64,000 nt of DNA from Erinaceus europaeus (lineage: Eukaryota; Chordata; Mammalia; Eulipotyphla; Erinaceidae): NCBI RefSeq assembly GCF_950295315.1, contig NC_080171.1:91931516-91995515 (forward strand), read 5' to 3'. The notes under the pieces are model-generated. The model saw nothing but the letters and a program-made list of their open reading frames with translations. It made no database searches and had not been told where the DNA came from. Position numbers and translations under genes: made by a program. Below, one piece after another: positions 35,792-46,288 of this stretch. Numbering within the stretch: position 1 is the stretch's first letter; each line of letters opens with the position of its first letter.

Positions 35792-35883
35792 ACTGGAGTG
35801 ATCCTGAGATACTGTTGGAGTATTATTTGGCATCTGGATTTGGGTATTTCTACCCTTTAAAACTCCTCACATATAACATGCAG
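35792..35883 (+). CDS. B3GALT9: B3GALT9 start-codon exon (6 coding nt)
   Basis: ATGCAG at 35878-35883 is followed at once by a near-perfect donor, GTAAGT. It joins in frame to GTG ACA TTC at 38711, giving MQVTFCRLRTHQW, which is how I recall the human N-terminus. Position -3 is A, a good start context. A pyrimidine-rich acceptor, TTTGCTGTTAG, ends at 35791, so the exon is probably 35792-35883. Only the last six bases are coding. Confidence 0.85.
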
Positions 35884-36841
35884 GTAAGTTTCTTATAATC
35901 TTCTAAGGATTTGATATCTGGTAAAATAGGCTTTGAGTAGGTTAAAGTTTCTTTTATGTAAAATGATCATCACTTAGGAAATGGAAAGGAGTTCAGAATA
36001 TATTTGATGAGGGGAGAATCAGAAAGAGACCACAGCACTGAAACTTCCTTCAGTGCATTAGGAGCCTGGTTCAAATCTGGATTGTATGCATGGCAAAGCA
36101 GCACACTATTCAAGTGAGTTATTTTGCCAGCCCCAGATTATAATTGCAGGATTTTGTGTGTTTGTTTGTTTCCCCCTATTCAATAGACATGGAAAAGTGA
36201 AAGATGGGAGTAAAAATACTCTAATGATTAGGAGTAACTTTTTTGAAAAGATGTATTTATTTATTAACTAATAAGAGAGAGAGAAAGAAAAAGGAAAAAA
36301 AGAATCACCAGTATATATATGGTGCAGTAGATAAAGCATTGGATTCTCAAGCATGAGGTTCTGAGTTCAATCCCCAGCAGCACATGTACCAGGGTGATGT
36401 CTGGTTCTTTCTCTCCTCCTATCTTTCTCATTAATAAATAAATCCTTTAAAAATTTTTTAAAAAATAAATTAAATGCTGGGGATAGGACTCAGAATACCA
36501 AAGCTAAATGAGTTATGTTCTTTTTTTCCCCCCAGCTTACTCATTTATTTATTCCCTTTTGTTGCCCTTGTTTTATTGTTGTAGTTGTTATTGTTGTTGT
36601 TATTGATGTCATTGTTGGATAGGAAAGAGAAATGATGAGAGGAGGGGAAGACAGAGAGGGGGAGAGAAAGACAGACACCTGCAGACCTGTTTCACCACTT
36701 GTGAGGCAACTCCCCTGCAGGTGGGGAGTGGGGGGCTGGAACCGGGATCCTTATGCTGGTCCTTGTGCTTTGCGTCACCTGCGCTTAACCCGCCACACTA
36801 ACCCGTGACTCCCATCAGTTATGTTCTTTTTTTATTAGCTT

Positions 36842-36880
<39 letters not shown>

Positions 36881-39814
36881 GAGACAGCCAGAAATCAAGG
36901 GGGAAGGGTGATAGAGAGGGGTGACAGAGAGATACATGCAACACAGCTTCACCACTTGCAAAGCTTTCCCCCTGAAGTTGGGCGCCGGGGGCTCGAACCT
37001 GTGTCCTTAAGCATTGTAACATGTGCGCTCAATGAGGTGCGCCACCACCCGGCCCCATGAGTTATGTTATTAATATAGTACAGTATACTTGGAAATGCTC
37101 AGTGAAAGCTACTATTATGGCACTCTTTGATCAACTCTCCAATGAACAGAGACCTGATCCTTTTAATGTCCTCTAGTTCTGTATCCTCGCCCCGGAGTGG
37201 CCGGGTGGGGCTTGATGCAGCACTATGGATTCACCACTCCTAGCAGCCACTTTTTTTTTTCTTTCTTCCTATTTTATTTCATAAAACAGAAATTGAGGGG
37301 GGTTGGGCGGTGGCGCAACGGGTTAAGCATACGTGGCACCAAGCACAAGGACCGGCGGAAGGATCCCGGTTGGAGCCCCTGGCTCCCCACCTGCTGGGAG
37401 TCGCTTCACAGGCGGTGAAGCAGGTCTGCAGGTGTCTATCTTTCTCTCCCCTTCTCTGTCTTCCCCTCCACTGTCCATTTCTCTCTGCCCTATCCAACAA
37501 CGATGACATCAATAACAACAATAATAACTACAACAATAAAAAAGGGCAACAAAAGGGAAAATAAATAAATATTTAAAAAATAAATATTAAAAAAAAACAG
37601 AAATCGAGAACGAAGGGAGAGAGAGCCCTGCTTAACCATTTGTGAAGTGTCTCCAGTGCAGGTGGCGAGCGGGGGCTTGCCTCCTCGTACCAAGTGTGCT
37701 TTAACCAGGTGCGCCACCGCCCAGTTGTACTTTTTACAATACAGCACATGCCTTTCCAGATGGAATGTTTGCATCTTCTTTGATGAGGTGGAATAAGCTT
37801 TGCAAAAATCTGTCCTAGATCTCTCACATAGACCATGAATCCGCCAAAAGCGACAGCTATTTCTTCTAAATTTGAGGACTGGGAGTCTGACGGTATAGCA
37901 GCGGGTGAAACACACGTGGTGCAAAGTGCAAGAACCCGCTAAGGATCCCAGTTCCAGCCCCTGGCTCCCCACTTGCAGGGGAGTCACTTCACAGGTGGTG
38001 AAACAGATCAACAGGAGTCTTTCTCTACCCCCACCCCCCCGTCTTCCCCTCCTCCATTTTCTCTCTGTCCTAGCTAACTACGACATCAATAACAACAATA
38101 AAAAACAAGGGCAATAAAAGGGAAAATAAAAAATATATATAAAAAGAAATTTGAGGACATTGTCAAAACTATGTCAGAATTCAAAATTAACTTGGAAAGT
38201 CATACAAGAAGGGTGTAAATGTTTAATAGTAGTCAACAATAGTGACCAACAGAGGCAGCCACTTGATGGAAAAACAGCTCATGACCTTTGTAATAAGAGA
38301 AGAAACTGACCCAAGTGCTTGGTTCCAGAAAGAACATCATATATCATGTATTGCATGTAACCACAATAATGCCTCTTGTTACTTTATATCTGTGTGTTTA
38401 TCTTTTGACTCCTCTTTGTTTCCCTAGTGTCTTCTAACATAGTAAAATGGCATTCTTCCAAACAGGAAAGAGAACAACCAACAATTGATTCAGTTTTCAC
38501 TTTGTACCAAACATTGGGCTCTGCAGCATTGAAGAGAGAAATGTGATGCCTGCTATCTAGCACTTCATGATAGAGTGGGGCCGACAAATCATAAACATAA
38601 ATTAACACTTAAGATAGTGTCCTGTTTAGTACTTTAATAGTATTTGGGGGTAGAGGCACAAAAACAAGAATATAGATGAGACTTGAATGAATGTTTTTGT
38701 TTGTTTTTAGGTGACATTCTGCAGACTTCGAACTCACCAATGGTGCTTCATCCTGTTTAATGTTATCTTATTTCATGCCTTACTTTTTGGGGCAGATTTT
38801 GTGGAAGAATACTTTCTGCATGCTTTGCCTTATGTAGATATGAAAGTTGCTGAAATTAAGGATAAAGCAAGAAAATTGAATATGGATCCTCTAAGAAGCA
38901 ACCTTTCCAAATACTACATCTTGAACCAGCCAGAGGTATGTAAAGGGAAGAACATATTTTTACTCTCTTTTATTTTTAGCAGCCCAGGAAATGGAACAAG
39001 GCGTGACCTTATCCGAACAACCTGGGGTAGCATGACCAACATCCAAGGGCAGTCTATTCTTACACTGTTTGCTTTAGGACTGCCTGTCTTGGTAACTACC
39101 CAGCAAGAGATAGACAACGAGTCTCATAAGAATAATGATATAATTGAAGGAATCTTCTTGGACAGTGCTGAGAACCAAACCCTGAAGATCATCATGATGA
39201 CACAGTGGGCTGTGACATTTTGCCCTAATGCTCTGTTCATTCTCAAGGTTGAGGAAGAGATGTTTGTCAATCTTCCAAGCTTGGTAGATTATCTTCTCAA
39301 TTTAAAAGAACACCGTGAAGATATTTATGTAGGAAGAGTTATCCATCAGGCTCTACCCAACAGTGACACTAATAGCCAAGGATCTGTCACTCTTAATGAG
39401 TACCATGAAAAGTACTACCCAGATTACTGCAGTGGTGAGGCCTTTATTATGTCCCAAGGTGTGGCTCGGATGGTGTATGTGGTTTTCAGAGAAGTACCCA
39501 TTACAGTGCCTGCTGATGTGTTTATAGGAATCTGTGCTAAGTCTGTTGGCCTTGTACCTATTCACAGTTCAAGGTTTTCTGGGAAAAGGCATATCAGATA
39601 CAATAGATGTTGTTATAAGTTTATGTTTACATCCTCAGAAACTACTGATGCTGAAGTGTTCCTAGCATGGAAGGAAATTAATAGTGGGAACGAATGTACA
39701 CTATTTGAGTCTTACTATGGGCTCATTTCCTGCAAACTTCTGACATACCTTGACAGCTTTAAACGTTTTCACATGGGTACCATAAAAAACAATGCTATGA
39801 ATTTTGGTGATTAG
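35878..39814 (+). CDS. B3GALT9: B3GALT9 (B3GNT10), GT31 glycosyltransferase, complete CDS
   Basis: CDS is join(35878-35883, 38711-39814), 369 residues. It is a type II Golgi membrane protein of family GT31 (beta-1,3-Gal/GlcNAc transferases); its own donor and acceptor are unknown. There is a short cytosolic tail, a membrane anchor at about residues 14-30 (CFILFNVILFHALLFGA), then a lumenal catalytic domain. GT31 motifs: RRDLIRTTWG at 99-108, EDIYVGR at 205-211, YPDYCSGEAF at 238-247 and ADVFIG at 270-275. N-glycosylation sequons lie at Asn66, 96, 138 and 157. The metal-binding DxD position reads KVEEEMF (Glu183-185) instead of an Asp-rich triplet. The stop is immediately followed by a retroviral LTR. 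The open frame is otherwise intact. It is the only plus-strand gene here and sits between two minus-strand genes. Confidence 0.93.
36008..36136 (-). repeat. Type H SINE
   Basis: CACAGCACTGAAACTTCCTT and ATTTTGCCAGCCCC. B3GALT9 intron. Confidence 0.7.
36243..36460. repeat. Type D pair, tail to tail
   Basis: Minus remnant 36243-36300 is followed by plus D 36316-36460. Confidence 0.75.
36538..37057 (-). repeat. SINE type B and type A, minus
   Basis: B 36538-36814; A 36838-37057 with (TTTA)n. AGTTATGTT repeats at the edges fit target duplication. Confidence 0.92.
37190..37730 (-). repeat. Type C SINE split by a plus type B
   Basis: C halves 37190-37290 and 37597-37730; B 37298-37592. ACAGAAAT(T/C)GAG is duplicated at the joins. 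Confidence 0.88.
37875..38140 (+). repeat. SINE type B, full
   Basis: AAATTTGAGGAC is duplicated at both ends. 38141-38710 is unique sequence up to the B3GALT9 acceptor. Confidence 0.93.
38711..39814 (+). CDS. B3GALT9: B3GALT9 main coding exon
   Basis: Acceptor TTGTTTTTAG ends at 38710. The first codon GTG is valine, not a start, because the ATG lies in the exon at 35.9 kb. The exon encodes residues 3-369 without interruption and ends at TAG 39812-39814. The whole lumenal domain is one exon, common in GT31. Confidence 0.95.
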   Translation: MTFCRLRTHQWCFILFNVILFHALLFGADFVEEYFLHALPYVDMKVAEIKDKARKLNMDPLRSNLSKYYILNQPEVCKGKNIFLLSFIFSSPGNGTRRDLIRTTWGSMTNIQGQSILTLFALGLPVLVTTQQEIDNESHKNNDIIEGIFLDSAENQTLKIIMMTQWAVTFCPNALFILKVEEEMFVNLPSLVDYLLNLKEHREDIYVGRVIHQALPNSDTNSQGSVTLNEYHEKYYPDYCSGEAFIMSQGVARMVYVVFREVPITVPADVFIGICAKSVGLVPIHSSRFSGKRHIRYNRCCYKFMFTSSETTDAEVFLAWKEINSGNECTLFESYYGLISCKLLTYLDSFKRFHMGTIKNNAMNFGD

Positions 39815-39819
39815 AGTAT

Positions 39820-40178
39820 TGTTGGTGTGCTTCTAGTTCTGCTTCTGGGATCCCTTCTGTTACGTTGCTTGACGTTGTGGTCTATTTACATGGTCATTCT
39901 GTTACATTGGTTTGGTCTCACTCCCCCTGCCTCCGGGAGATTTTGGTTTAGTCTTTGCCTTTTCACACTTCTCCCTTCTCCCCACCCCCTATCCTACGTA
40001 CTTCCTTGGTTCCAGACTCATCAGCCGGAGGAGAGAAAGGCAGGACAGGATCGTGTTATGATTAGGTTGTTGGACTGCTTGCCCGCTCGTGAATCAAGAT
40101 TAAACTGCGTTCTCAGCTCAGCCATGAGTTTCTGGTCATCTGTTACCCGCCCATGAAGCCAGCGCGGAAAAAACAACA
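39820..40178 (+). mobile_element. Solo endogenous-retrovirus LTR (class II-like), 359 bp
   Basis: It begins TGTTGG and ends CAACA, a 5-bp terminal inverted repeat (TGTTG/CAACA), and is flanked by a perfect 6-bp duplication GAGTAT (39814-39819 and 40179-40184). Six-base duplications and TGTTG/CAACA ends fit betaretrovirus-like (ERVK/IAP-type) LTRs. The left duplication starts on the last base of the B3GALT9 stop codon. An ATTAAA at 40099-40104 gives the plus orientation. No internal retroviral sequence is present. Confidence 0.88.
40099..40104 (+). terminator. ATTAAA poly(A) signal inside the LTR
   Basis: ATTAAA is followed within about 30 bases by CA and then a GT-rich stretch. It lies 285 nt after the B3GALT9 stop in the same orientation, so it may set the mRNA 3' end. 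Confidence 0.5.
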
Positions 40179-40236
40179 GAGTATCTCTGTGTTTTCTTCT
40201 GTAAATTTATTCCCTTATTATAGAAAATACATTTAT

Positions 40237-40490
40237 TGGGGGCCAGGCAGTCGTGCACCCACTGAAGTGTACATAATACTAAGCACAAGGACTCGAGCAA
40301 GAATCTGGGTTTGAGCCCCCACCTGCAGAGGGGACACTTCTGCAGGTGTCTTTCTCTCTTCCTCTATATCTCCTGCTCCCCTCCCAATTTCTGTCTTATC
40401 CAATAAAATGGAAAAAATGGCTGCCAGGAGTATCTTGTAGTGGATTTGTTGTTTCTGCATCGAGCTCCAGCAATAATTATGGAGGCAAAA
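40237..40490 (+). repeat. SINE type C in the old B3GALT9 3'UTR
   Basis: Head GGGGCCAGGCAGTCGTGCAC, 50 bases past the LTR. Confidence 0.9.
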
Positions 40491-40723
40491 AATAGTATAT
40501 ATTTTTCCTTGTGCTTTATGTGGTTTCTGATTCTTTAATTGTACTTAGAAAGTTGCAAAATGTTCTTGGTGCTGTAATGTAGTATACAATATTGAGATCT
40601 CATTTGAAAAGTTCAAGTTGGTGTGGCTTGATTGCTTTTTAAAATAAGGCCTTTCATTTAGAAAAACTATTAAACTTAGTTATAACCACAAGTCTTGTAT
40701 TGCCTATAATTAGTAAAAACAAA

Positions 40724-40734
40724 AATAAAATAAA
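40724..40734 (+). terminator. Overlapping AATAAA signals downstream of B3GALT9
   Basis: Two AATAAA copies at 40724-40729 and 40729-40734 could be the ancestral B3GALT9 3' end, displaced by the LTR and by a type C SINE at 40237-40490. The stretch is A-rich, so this is weak. Confidence 0.35.
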
Positions 40735-40779
40735 ACCCAGAGGGTCAACAGATAGCTCACTGAGTGGAAGTCTGTGGTC

Positions 40780-40922
40780 TGGGAGGTGGTGCAGTGGATA
40801 AAAAATTGGATTTTCAACCATGAGGTCCCGAGTTCAATCCTTGGCAGCACATGTACCAGAGTGATGTCTGGTTCTTTCTCTCTCTCCTGTCTTTCATGAA
40901 TAAATAAATAAATTCTTTTTAA
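40780..40922 (+). repeat. SINE type D
   Basis: GGTCTGGGAGGTGGTGCAGT; tail AATAAATAAATAAATTC. Confidence 0.93.
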
Positions 40923-41040
40923 AAAGTCAAGGTCCTAGATCTAAGTCCAGGTACCAAATAATTATCCCAATGAATGGCACGGGGGCAGCTCCCATGGACA
41001 GTGGATCAGTGCTTTGATTTTTCTGTATAGAAAAGAAACA

Positions 41041-41420
41041 GGCCCTCTCCTTTTCTCCGCCATCGTGGTGGTGGACTGACTTGTCTTCGCCATGTCTTCC
41101 CACAAGACTTTCAGAATCAAGCGCTTCCTGGCTAAGAAGCAAAAGCAGAACTGTCCTATTCCTCAGTGAATTCGGATGAAAACTGGTAATAAGATCAGGC
41201 ACAACTCCAAGAGGAGACACTGGAGAAGAACAAAGCTGGGTCTGTAAGGATTCCTCTCTAAGATGCGCACATGTTTATGCTGGGCGAGACTGCTAGGATT
41301 TTGAGCGGAGCACTGTTGTCTTGCACACTTGATTAGGACCCCACTCGGCCTTGTATCTCTTCCTGTTACCTGACTCAGTAATAATAAATATGTGAGCTAT
41401 TTGAAAAAAAAAAAAAAAAA
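41041..41420 (+). pseudogene. RPL39P: RPL39 processed pseudogene
   Basis: This is an intronless copy of ribosomal protein eL39 mRNA, with a pyrimidine-rich start, 5'UTR, 51-codon frame at 41092-41247, 3'UTR with AATAAA and a 17-nt A tail. The frame is alignable end to end (MSSHKTFRIKRFLAKKQKQN ... RRHWRRTKLGL). Trp26 of the parent is TGA at 41167-41169, Arg21 is Cys and Tyr37 is His. There is no frameshift. Flanking AAAAGAAAC on both sides is the target duplication left by LINE-1 machinery. A type A SINE starts just after the tail. I see no sign of function. Confidence 0.95.
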
Positions 41421-41426
41421 GAAACT

Positions 41427-41836
41427 GGGGCCTGGGAGGTGATATACCTGATTTAGTGTACACATTACTGTGTACAAGGGCCCAGGTTCTAGCCCCTGCT
41501 CCCCAAATTTCAGGGGGGATACTTCACAAGCTGTGAATCAGGTCTGTAGGTGCCTCTCTCTTTCTCCCACTCATTTCTCTCTGTCCTACCTAATAAAAAG
41601 AGAGAGAGAAAAAGAAATATTTTTTAAAAAATGAGCCCAGGTCAGGAGACCACTCAGCAGTATCTTGAATGTCTGAGTTCTTTCCCTGGTACCCTATTAA
41701 ATAATAATAAAAAGGCAAGGGAGATAGCATAATGGTTATACAAAGAGGCTGTCATGCCTGAGACTGAAGTTCCGGGTTCAATCCCTTGCACCACCATAAA
41801 CTAGAGTTGAGCAGTGCTCTGGTAATAATAATAATA
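41427..41836 (+). repeat. SINEs type A and E
   Basis: A 41427-41612 starts right after the RPL39 pseudogene; E 41714-41836. Confidence 0.87.
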
Positions 41837-41931
41837 TGAAAATTGTCCTAAGGGGCCATCATAACTCAGTGATAGCAGATAGTTTATTTCTGAGAATGTG
41901 CAGAAAAGCACAAAAATAATGAATCTGTTGA

Positions 41932-41936
<5 letters not shown>

Positions 41937-41986
<50 letters not shown>

Positions 41987-42090
41987 ACAAGCAGGAAACA
42001 TTTTAGAATGAGGTTTTGTGTTCTATTCCCAGTACCACATATACTAGTGTTCCTTTAGTATTTCTCTCTCTCATGGAATAAATATTTTAA
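41937..42090 (+). repeat. (TA)n and type G fragment
   Basis: (TA)22 at 41938-41981; G-like 42008-42090. Confidence 0.8.
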
Positions 42091-42164
42091 ATAAATATAA
42101 GCTATCTACATTAATATAAATCTCATGTAAGGACTTGGGTCTTACATTTTAAAAAATATTTATT

Positions 42165-42876
42165 GGGAGTCGGGCAGTAGTGCATCGGGTTAAGTGCATG
42201 TGGCGCGAAGTACAAGGACTGGCATAAGAATCCCAGTTCGAGCCCCCGGCTACCCACCTGCAGGGAAGTCGCTTCACAGGTGGTGAAGCAGGTCTGCAGG
42301 TGTCTATCTTTCTCTCCCCCTCTCTGTCTTCCCCTCCTCTCTCCATTTCTCTCTGTCCTATTTAACAACTATGATATCAGTAACAATAACAATAATATCT
42401 ACAGCAATAATAAAAAAAAACAAGGGCAACAAAAGGGAAAATAAATAGAAAAATATTTATTTATTATTGGATTGACAGAGAAATTGAGAGGGGAGAGGGA
42501 AAGAGGCACATGCAGGGGCCAAGTGGTGGTACACCTGGTTATATTCTGCACACTACTGTGTGCAAGGACCTAGGTTCAATCTCCTGGTCCCCACCTGCAG
42601 GGGGAAAGTTTCATTAGTGGTGAAGCAGGGCTGCAGGTATCTGCCTCTCTATATCCCCCTCACTTCTCAGTTTCTGTCTGTATCAGGTAATAAATAATTA
42701 TTTTTAAAGTTAATAAAAGAGAGTGAGTGAGTGAGTGAGTGAGAGAGAGAGAGACCTGCAGCCCTGCTTCACCATTTGTGAAGATTTCCCCTTGCAGGTA
42801 GGGACCAGGGCCTTGAACCTGGGTCCTTGACTGTACTGTGTGCGCTTAACCAGGTACAACACCACCTGGCCCCAAT
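42165..42876. repeat. Type B (+), then type A (-) split by type A (+)
   Basis: B 42165-42452; minus A 42453-42514 and 42720-42876; plus A 42515-42705 between. (GAGT)n follows the inner tail. Confidence 0.88.
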
Positions 42877-43012
42877 CTCAAACTTTTTGAAAACAATTTT
42901 CAAGTTCTAATTAGGCGATGCTTTACAGATACGATGCAAGAAATTCATATCCTATGTCATGTAAATACTCAGCATTAACTATTATTGTTAATACTCTACT
43001 ACGATTACTACT

Positions 43013-43680
43013 ATTATTTGCCACCAGGATTATTACTTAGGCTTGGTGCTTACATGACTCCACTGCTCCTGGTGGTAATTTGTTTTTCCTTTTCCTTTAG
43101 TAGGTGAGTGTGAGGGAGAGGGAAAGACACCTACAGCACTGTTCTACCACCTGTGACATTTCTCCCCTCTAAGTGGGGATTGGGACTGGAACCCAGGTCC
43201 TAGTGCATGGTAACTTATACTCTACCAGGTGCAAGCCCTTTTCTGTCCAAATTTCCCAGTAGTTCTAGATAGATGGATGGGAAGATAGATGAGAGACAAG
43301 AGAACCAGAACATCATTCCAGCACATGATGCCAGGGATTGAAATCAGAACCTTATTCTTGAAAGTCTAATACTTCATCCACTGTGCCACCTCCCAGGTTG
43401 CTATTTTTCTAAGGACACTAATCATTGAATTAGAATCTTTTTTTTTTTTTTTTTTTTTGGGGATAGACAAAAATAGGGAGAGACAGAGAGACAGCCTGCT
43501 TCAGAAGCAACCCTGCTCACCAATTATGAGAATTATGAGGCTTTCCCCCTGCAGGGGGGGAACCAGGGGCTTGAATCTGGGTCCTTGTGCACTATAATGT
43601 GAGTGCTTAACCAGGTTGTTGAATCTGGGTCCTTGTGCACTATAATGTGAGTGCTTAACCACCATCACCTGGCCCCCAGG
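43013..43680 (-). repeat. SINEs type C, D and A, minus
   Basis: C 43013-43235, D 43262-43402, A 43439-43680. The A copy holds a tandem repeat of about 43 bp (TTGAATCTGGGTCCTTGTGC ...) in its head. Confidence 0.85.
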
Positions 43681-43811
43681 ACCCACTTTTAACAATCCCA
43701 ACTTAAATTGACATTAGCAAAAACAATAACTAACAGGTACTTTTAGGCAAGGCATTCCGTTAGTAGTAAAACAAGCACTATGAATTAAACAAGTTACCTT
43801 AAAAAGACTAA

Positions 43812-43980
43812 AATGGACCCAACAAAATAGCTCACTCAGTGAACTGCTTTGCCATCTGTATGGTCTAGGTTTGAGTCCGGCCCCCACTGTATTGAAGGAA
43901 GCCTTGGTACTATGGTCTCTTTTACTTTCTCACTCTGCCACTTGCCCTCTATCAAAAATAAAATAAAATAAAATAAAAAA
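43812..43980 (+). repeat. Type H SINE
   Basis: GACCCAACAAAATAGCTCAC head; (AAAAT)n tail. Confidence 0.8.
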
Positions 43981-44146
43981 GTCTAAGTGCAGAAATAAAG
44001 TGGAACCTTATTTTTTAAAAAAACAAAACAAAAATGTTTCCCAGGTAGGAAATTCAAGAACTACAGACATGGTGGAAGAGATGATTTAGGAACAGAATAA
44101 TTCAAGTCACTTAGAATCATTTCCTTAAAAAGTAGGGATGGGGGCA

Positions 44147-44606
44147 GGGCCAGGAGGTAGCTCACCTGGTTAAAAGCTCACATTATAGTGCACAAGGACC
44201 CAAGTTCAAGCTCCTGGTCCCTATCTGCCAAGGGAAAGCTTCACAAGTGGTGAAGCAGAGCTATAGGTGTCTCCCTTCCTCTCCTTTCAATTTTTCTGTC
44301 TCAAATAAGTTAAAAATAGTAGGGCTGTTGGGAGTCGGGCTGTAGTACAGCGGGCTAAGCGCAGGTGGCGCAAAGCACAAAGACCGACATAAGGATCCCG
44401 GTTCGAGCCCAGGCTCCCCACCTGCAGGGGAGTCGCTTCACAAGCGGTGAAGCAGGTCTGCAGGTGTCTGTCTTTCTCTCCTCCTCTCTGTCTTCCCCTC
44501 CCTCTCTCCATTTCTCTCTGTCCTATCCAACAACAACAACAACAATAACTACAACAATAAAAAAAACAATAAAAAACAACAAGGGCAACAAAAGGGAGTA
44601 AATAAA
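44147..44606 (+). repeat. SINE type A and type B
   Basis: A 44147-44312; B 44329-44606, near consensus. Confidence 0.92.
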
Positions 44607-44774
44607 TAAAATAAAAATTAAGAAAAAAACAAAAATAGTAGGGATGTTTTATCAATATCACCATGACTTAGATTAAAAAAAAAAACAACCCATGTTTACA
44701 TCTCAATGGTCACTTTGAACATGTTTGTGCACAAATGTCTAAGTTGGGGACTGGTGTAAAAATAGGTTGAACAT

Positions 44775-45785
44775 GGGGGCCAGGTGGTATAGTGCAGAGG
44801 ATTGTACCTGGTTAAGCGCACACATTACAGTCAAGGACCCAGGTTCAAGCCCCTGGTCCCTAGGAGAGAAATGGAGAGAGGAGGGGAAGACAGAAAGGGG
44901 TAGAGAAAGATAGACACCTGCAGACCTGCTTCACCGCCTGTGAAGCGACTCCCCTGCAGGTGGGGAGCCAGGGGCTCGAACTGGGATTTTACTCATTAGA
45001 ACAAAGAGAAATTGAGAAGGGAAGGGGAGGGAGGGAGAAAGGTAGTGTGTTTGTGCAAGGGGAAATCACAAATGGTGAAGCAGGGCTGCAGGTCTCTTGC
45101 TCACTCTCTTTTATTAACTTTTAAAAAAATTACTTATTATTGGATACAGACAGAAATTGAGAAGTGAGGGGGATATAGAGAGGCAGATACCTGCAGCCCT
45201 GTTTCACCACTAATGAAACTTTCTCCCTGCAGGTGGGGACCAGGAGATTGAACCCAGGTCCTTGCACACAGCAGTGTGCAGAATATAACCAGGTGTACCA
45301 CCACTTGGCCCCTGCATGTGTCTCTTTCCCTCTCCCCTCTCAATTTCTGTCGATCCAATAATAAATAAATATTTTTCTATTTATTTTCCCTTTTGTTGCC
45401 TTTGTTTTTTTTTAATTATTGCTGTAGTTATTATTGTTACTGGTGTCATAGTTGTTGGATAGGACAGAGAGAAATGGAGAGAGGAGGGGAAAACAGAAAG
45501 GGGGAGAGAAAGATAGATACGTGCAGACCTGCTTCACCACCTGTGAAGTGACTTCCCTGCAGGTGGGGAGCCAGGGGCTCGAACTGGGATTTTATTCATT
45601 AGGACAAAGAGAAATTGAGAAGGGAAGGGGAGGGAGAGAGGGAGGGAGAAAGGTAGATGTGTTTGCAAACCTGCCTCACTGCCTGTGCAGTGTTCCTGCT
45701 ACAGGTGGGGAGCAGGATCTCAAACTTGGGTTCTCATAGTACTATGTGCTCTTAACTGGGTACACCACTCATTGTCCAGCCCCCC
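44775..45785. repeat. Rearranged SINE cluster with a local duplication
   Basis: Plus A head 44775-44862; minus B part 44864-44987 joined to a minus C part to about 45052; minus A 45118-45311; plus A tail 45312-45373; minus B 45375-45587 joined to minus C 45588-45785. The B-to-C join occurs twice. Confidence 0.75.
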
Positions 45786-45929
45786 CAAAATGAACATTTT
45801 GTTAATAAATGAGATGGCATTCTAGTTTATACATGGTATGCCTTCTGTTCTGACTCTACTATTTAGAAATCAGTTTCCCCATCTCATAGCAACTCAACAT
45901 CAGCTTAATGGAACTTAAGAATTAAAAGC

Positions 45930-46065
45930 ATAGGGTGGAGCGTAGATAGCATAACGGTTATGCAAACAAATTCTCTTGCCTGAGGCTCCAAAGTCCCAGG
46001 TTCAATCCCCCCGCACCACCATAAGCCAGAGCTGAACAGTGCTCTGGTTAATAATAATAATAAAA
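45930..46065 (+). repeat. SINE type E
   Basis: Near-consensus, (AAT)n tail, 220 bases beyond the last PSMD5 poly(A) signal. Confidence 0.92.
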
Positions 46066-46288
46066 TAATTAAAAGCATAACCATCAATAATGGTGGCTCA
46101 CTAAGTAAACTGATTACCTGAGATCTTTTCTGGTCAAGTATGTTATTATTCTTCCTCCCTAAACTGAATGAAACTCATTGATGAATAGAAGGGAAAAAAA
46201 GCATCAAAGAAAACAGAAACATTAACAAAATATTACTATTTTCCCAAAGAAATAATGGTAACAAAATCAAGCGATCTTATTAAAAGTA

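Noticed and set aside
39827..40156. 109-codon ORF just after B3GALT9
   Set aside because: It lies wholly inside the LTR and matches no retroviral or cellular protein I recognise.
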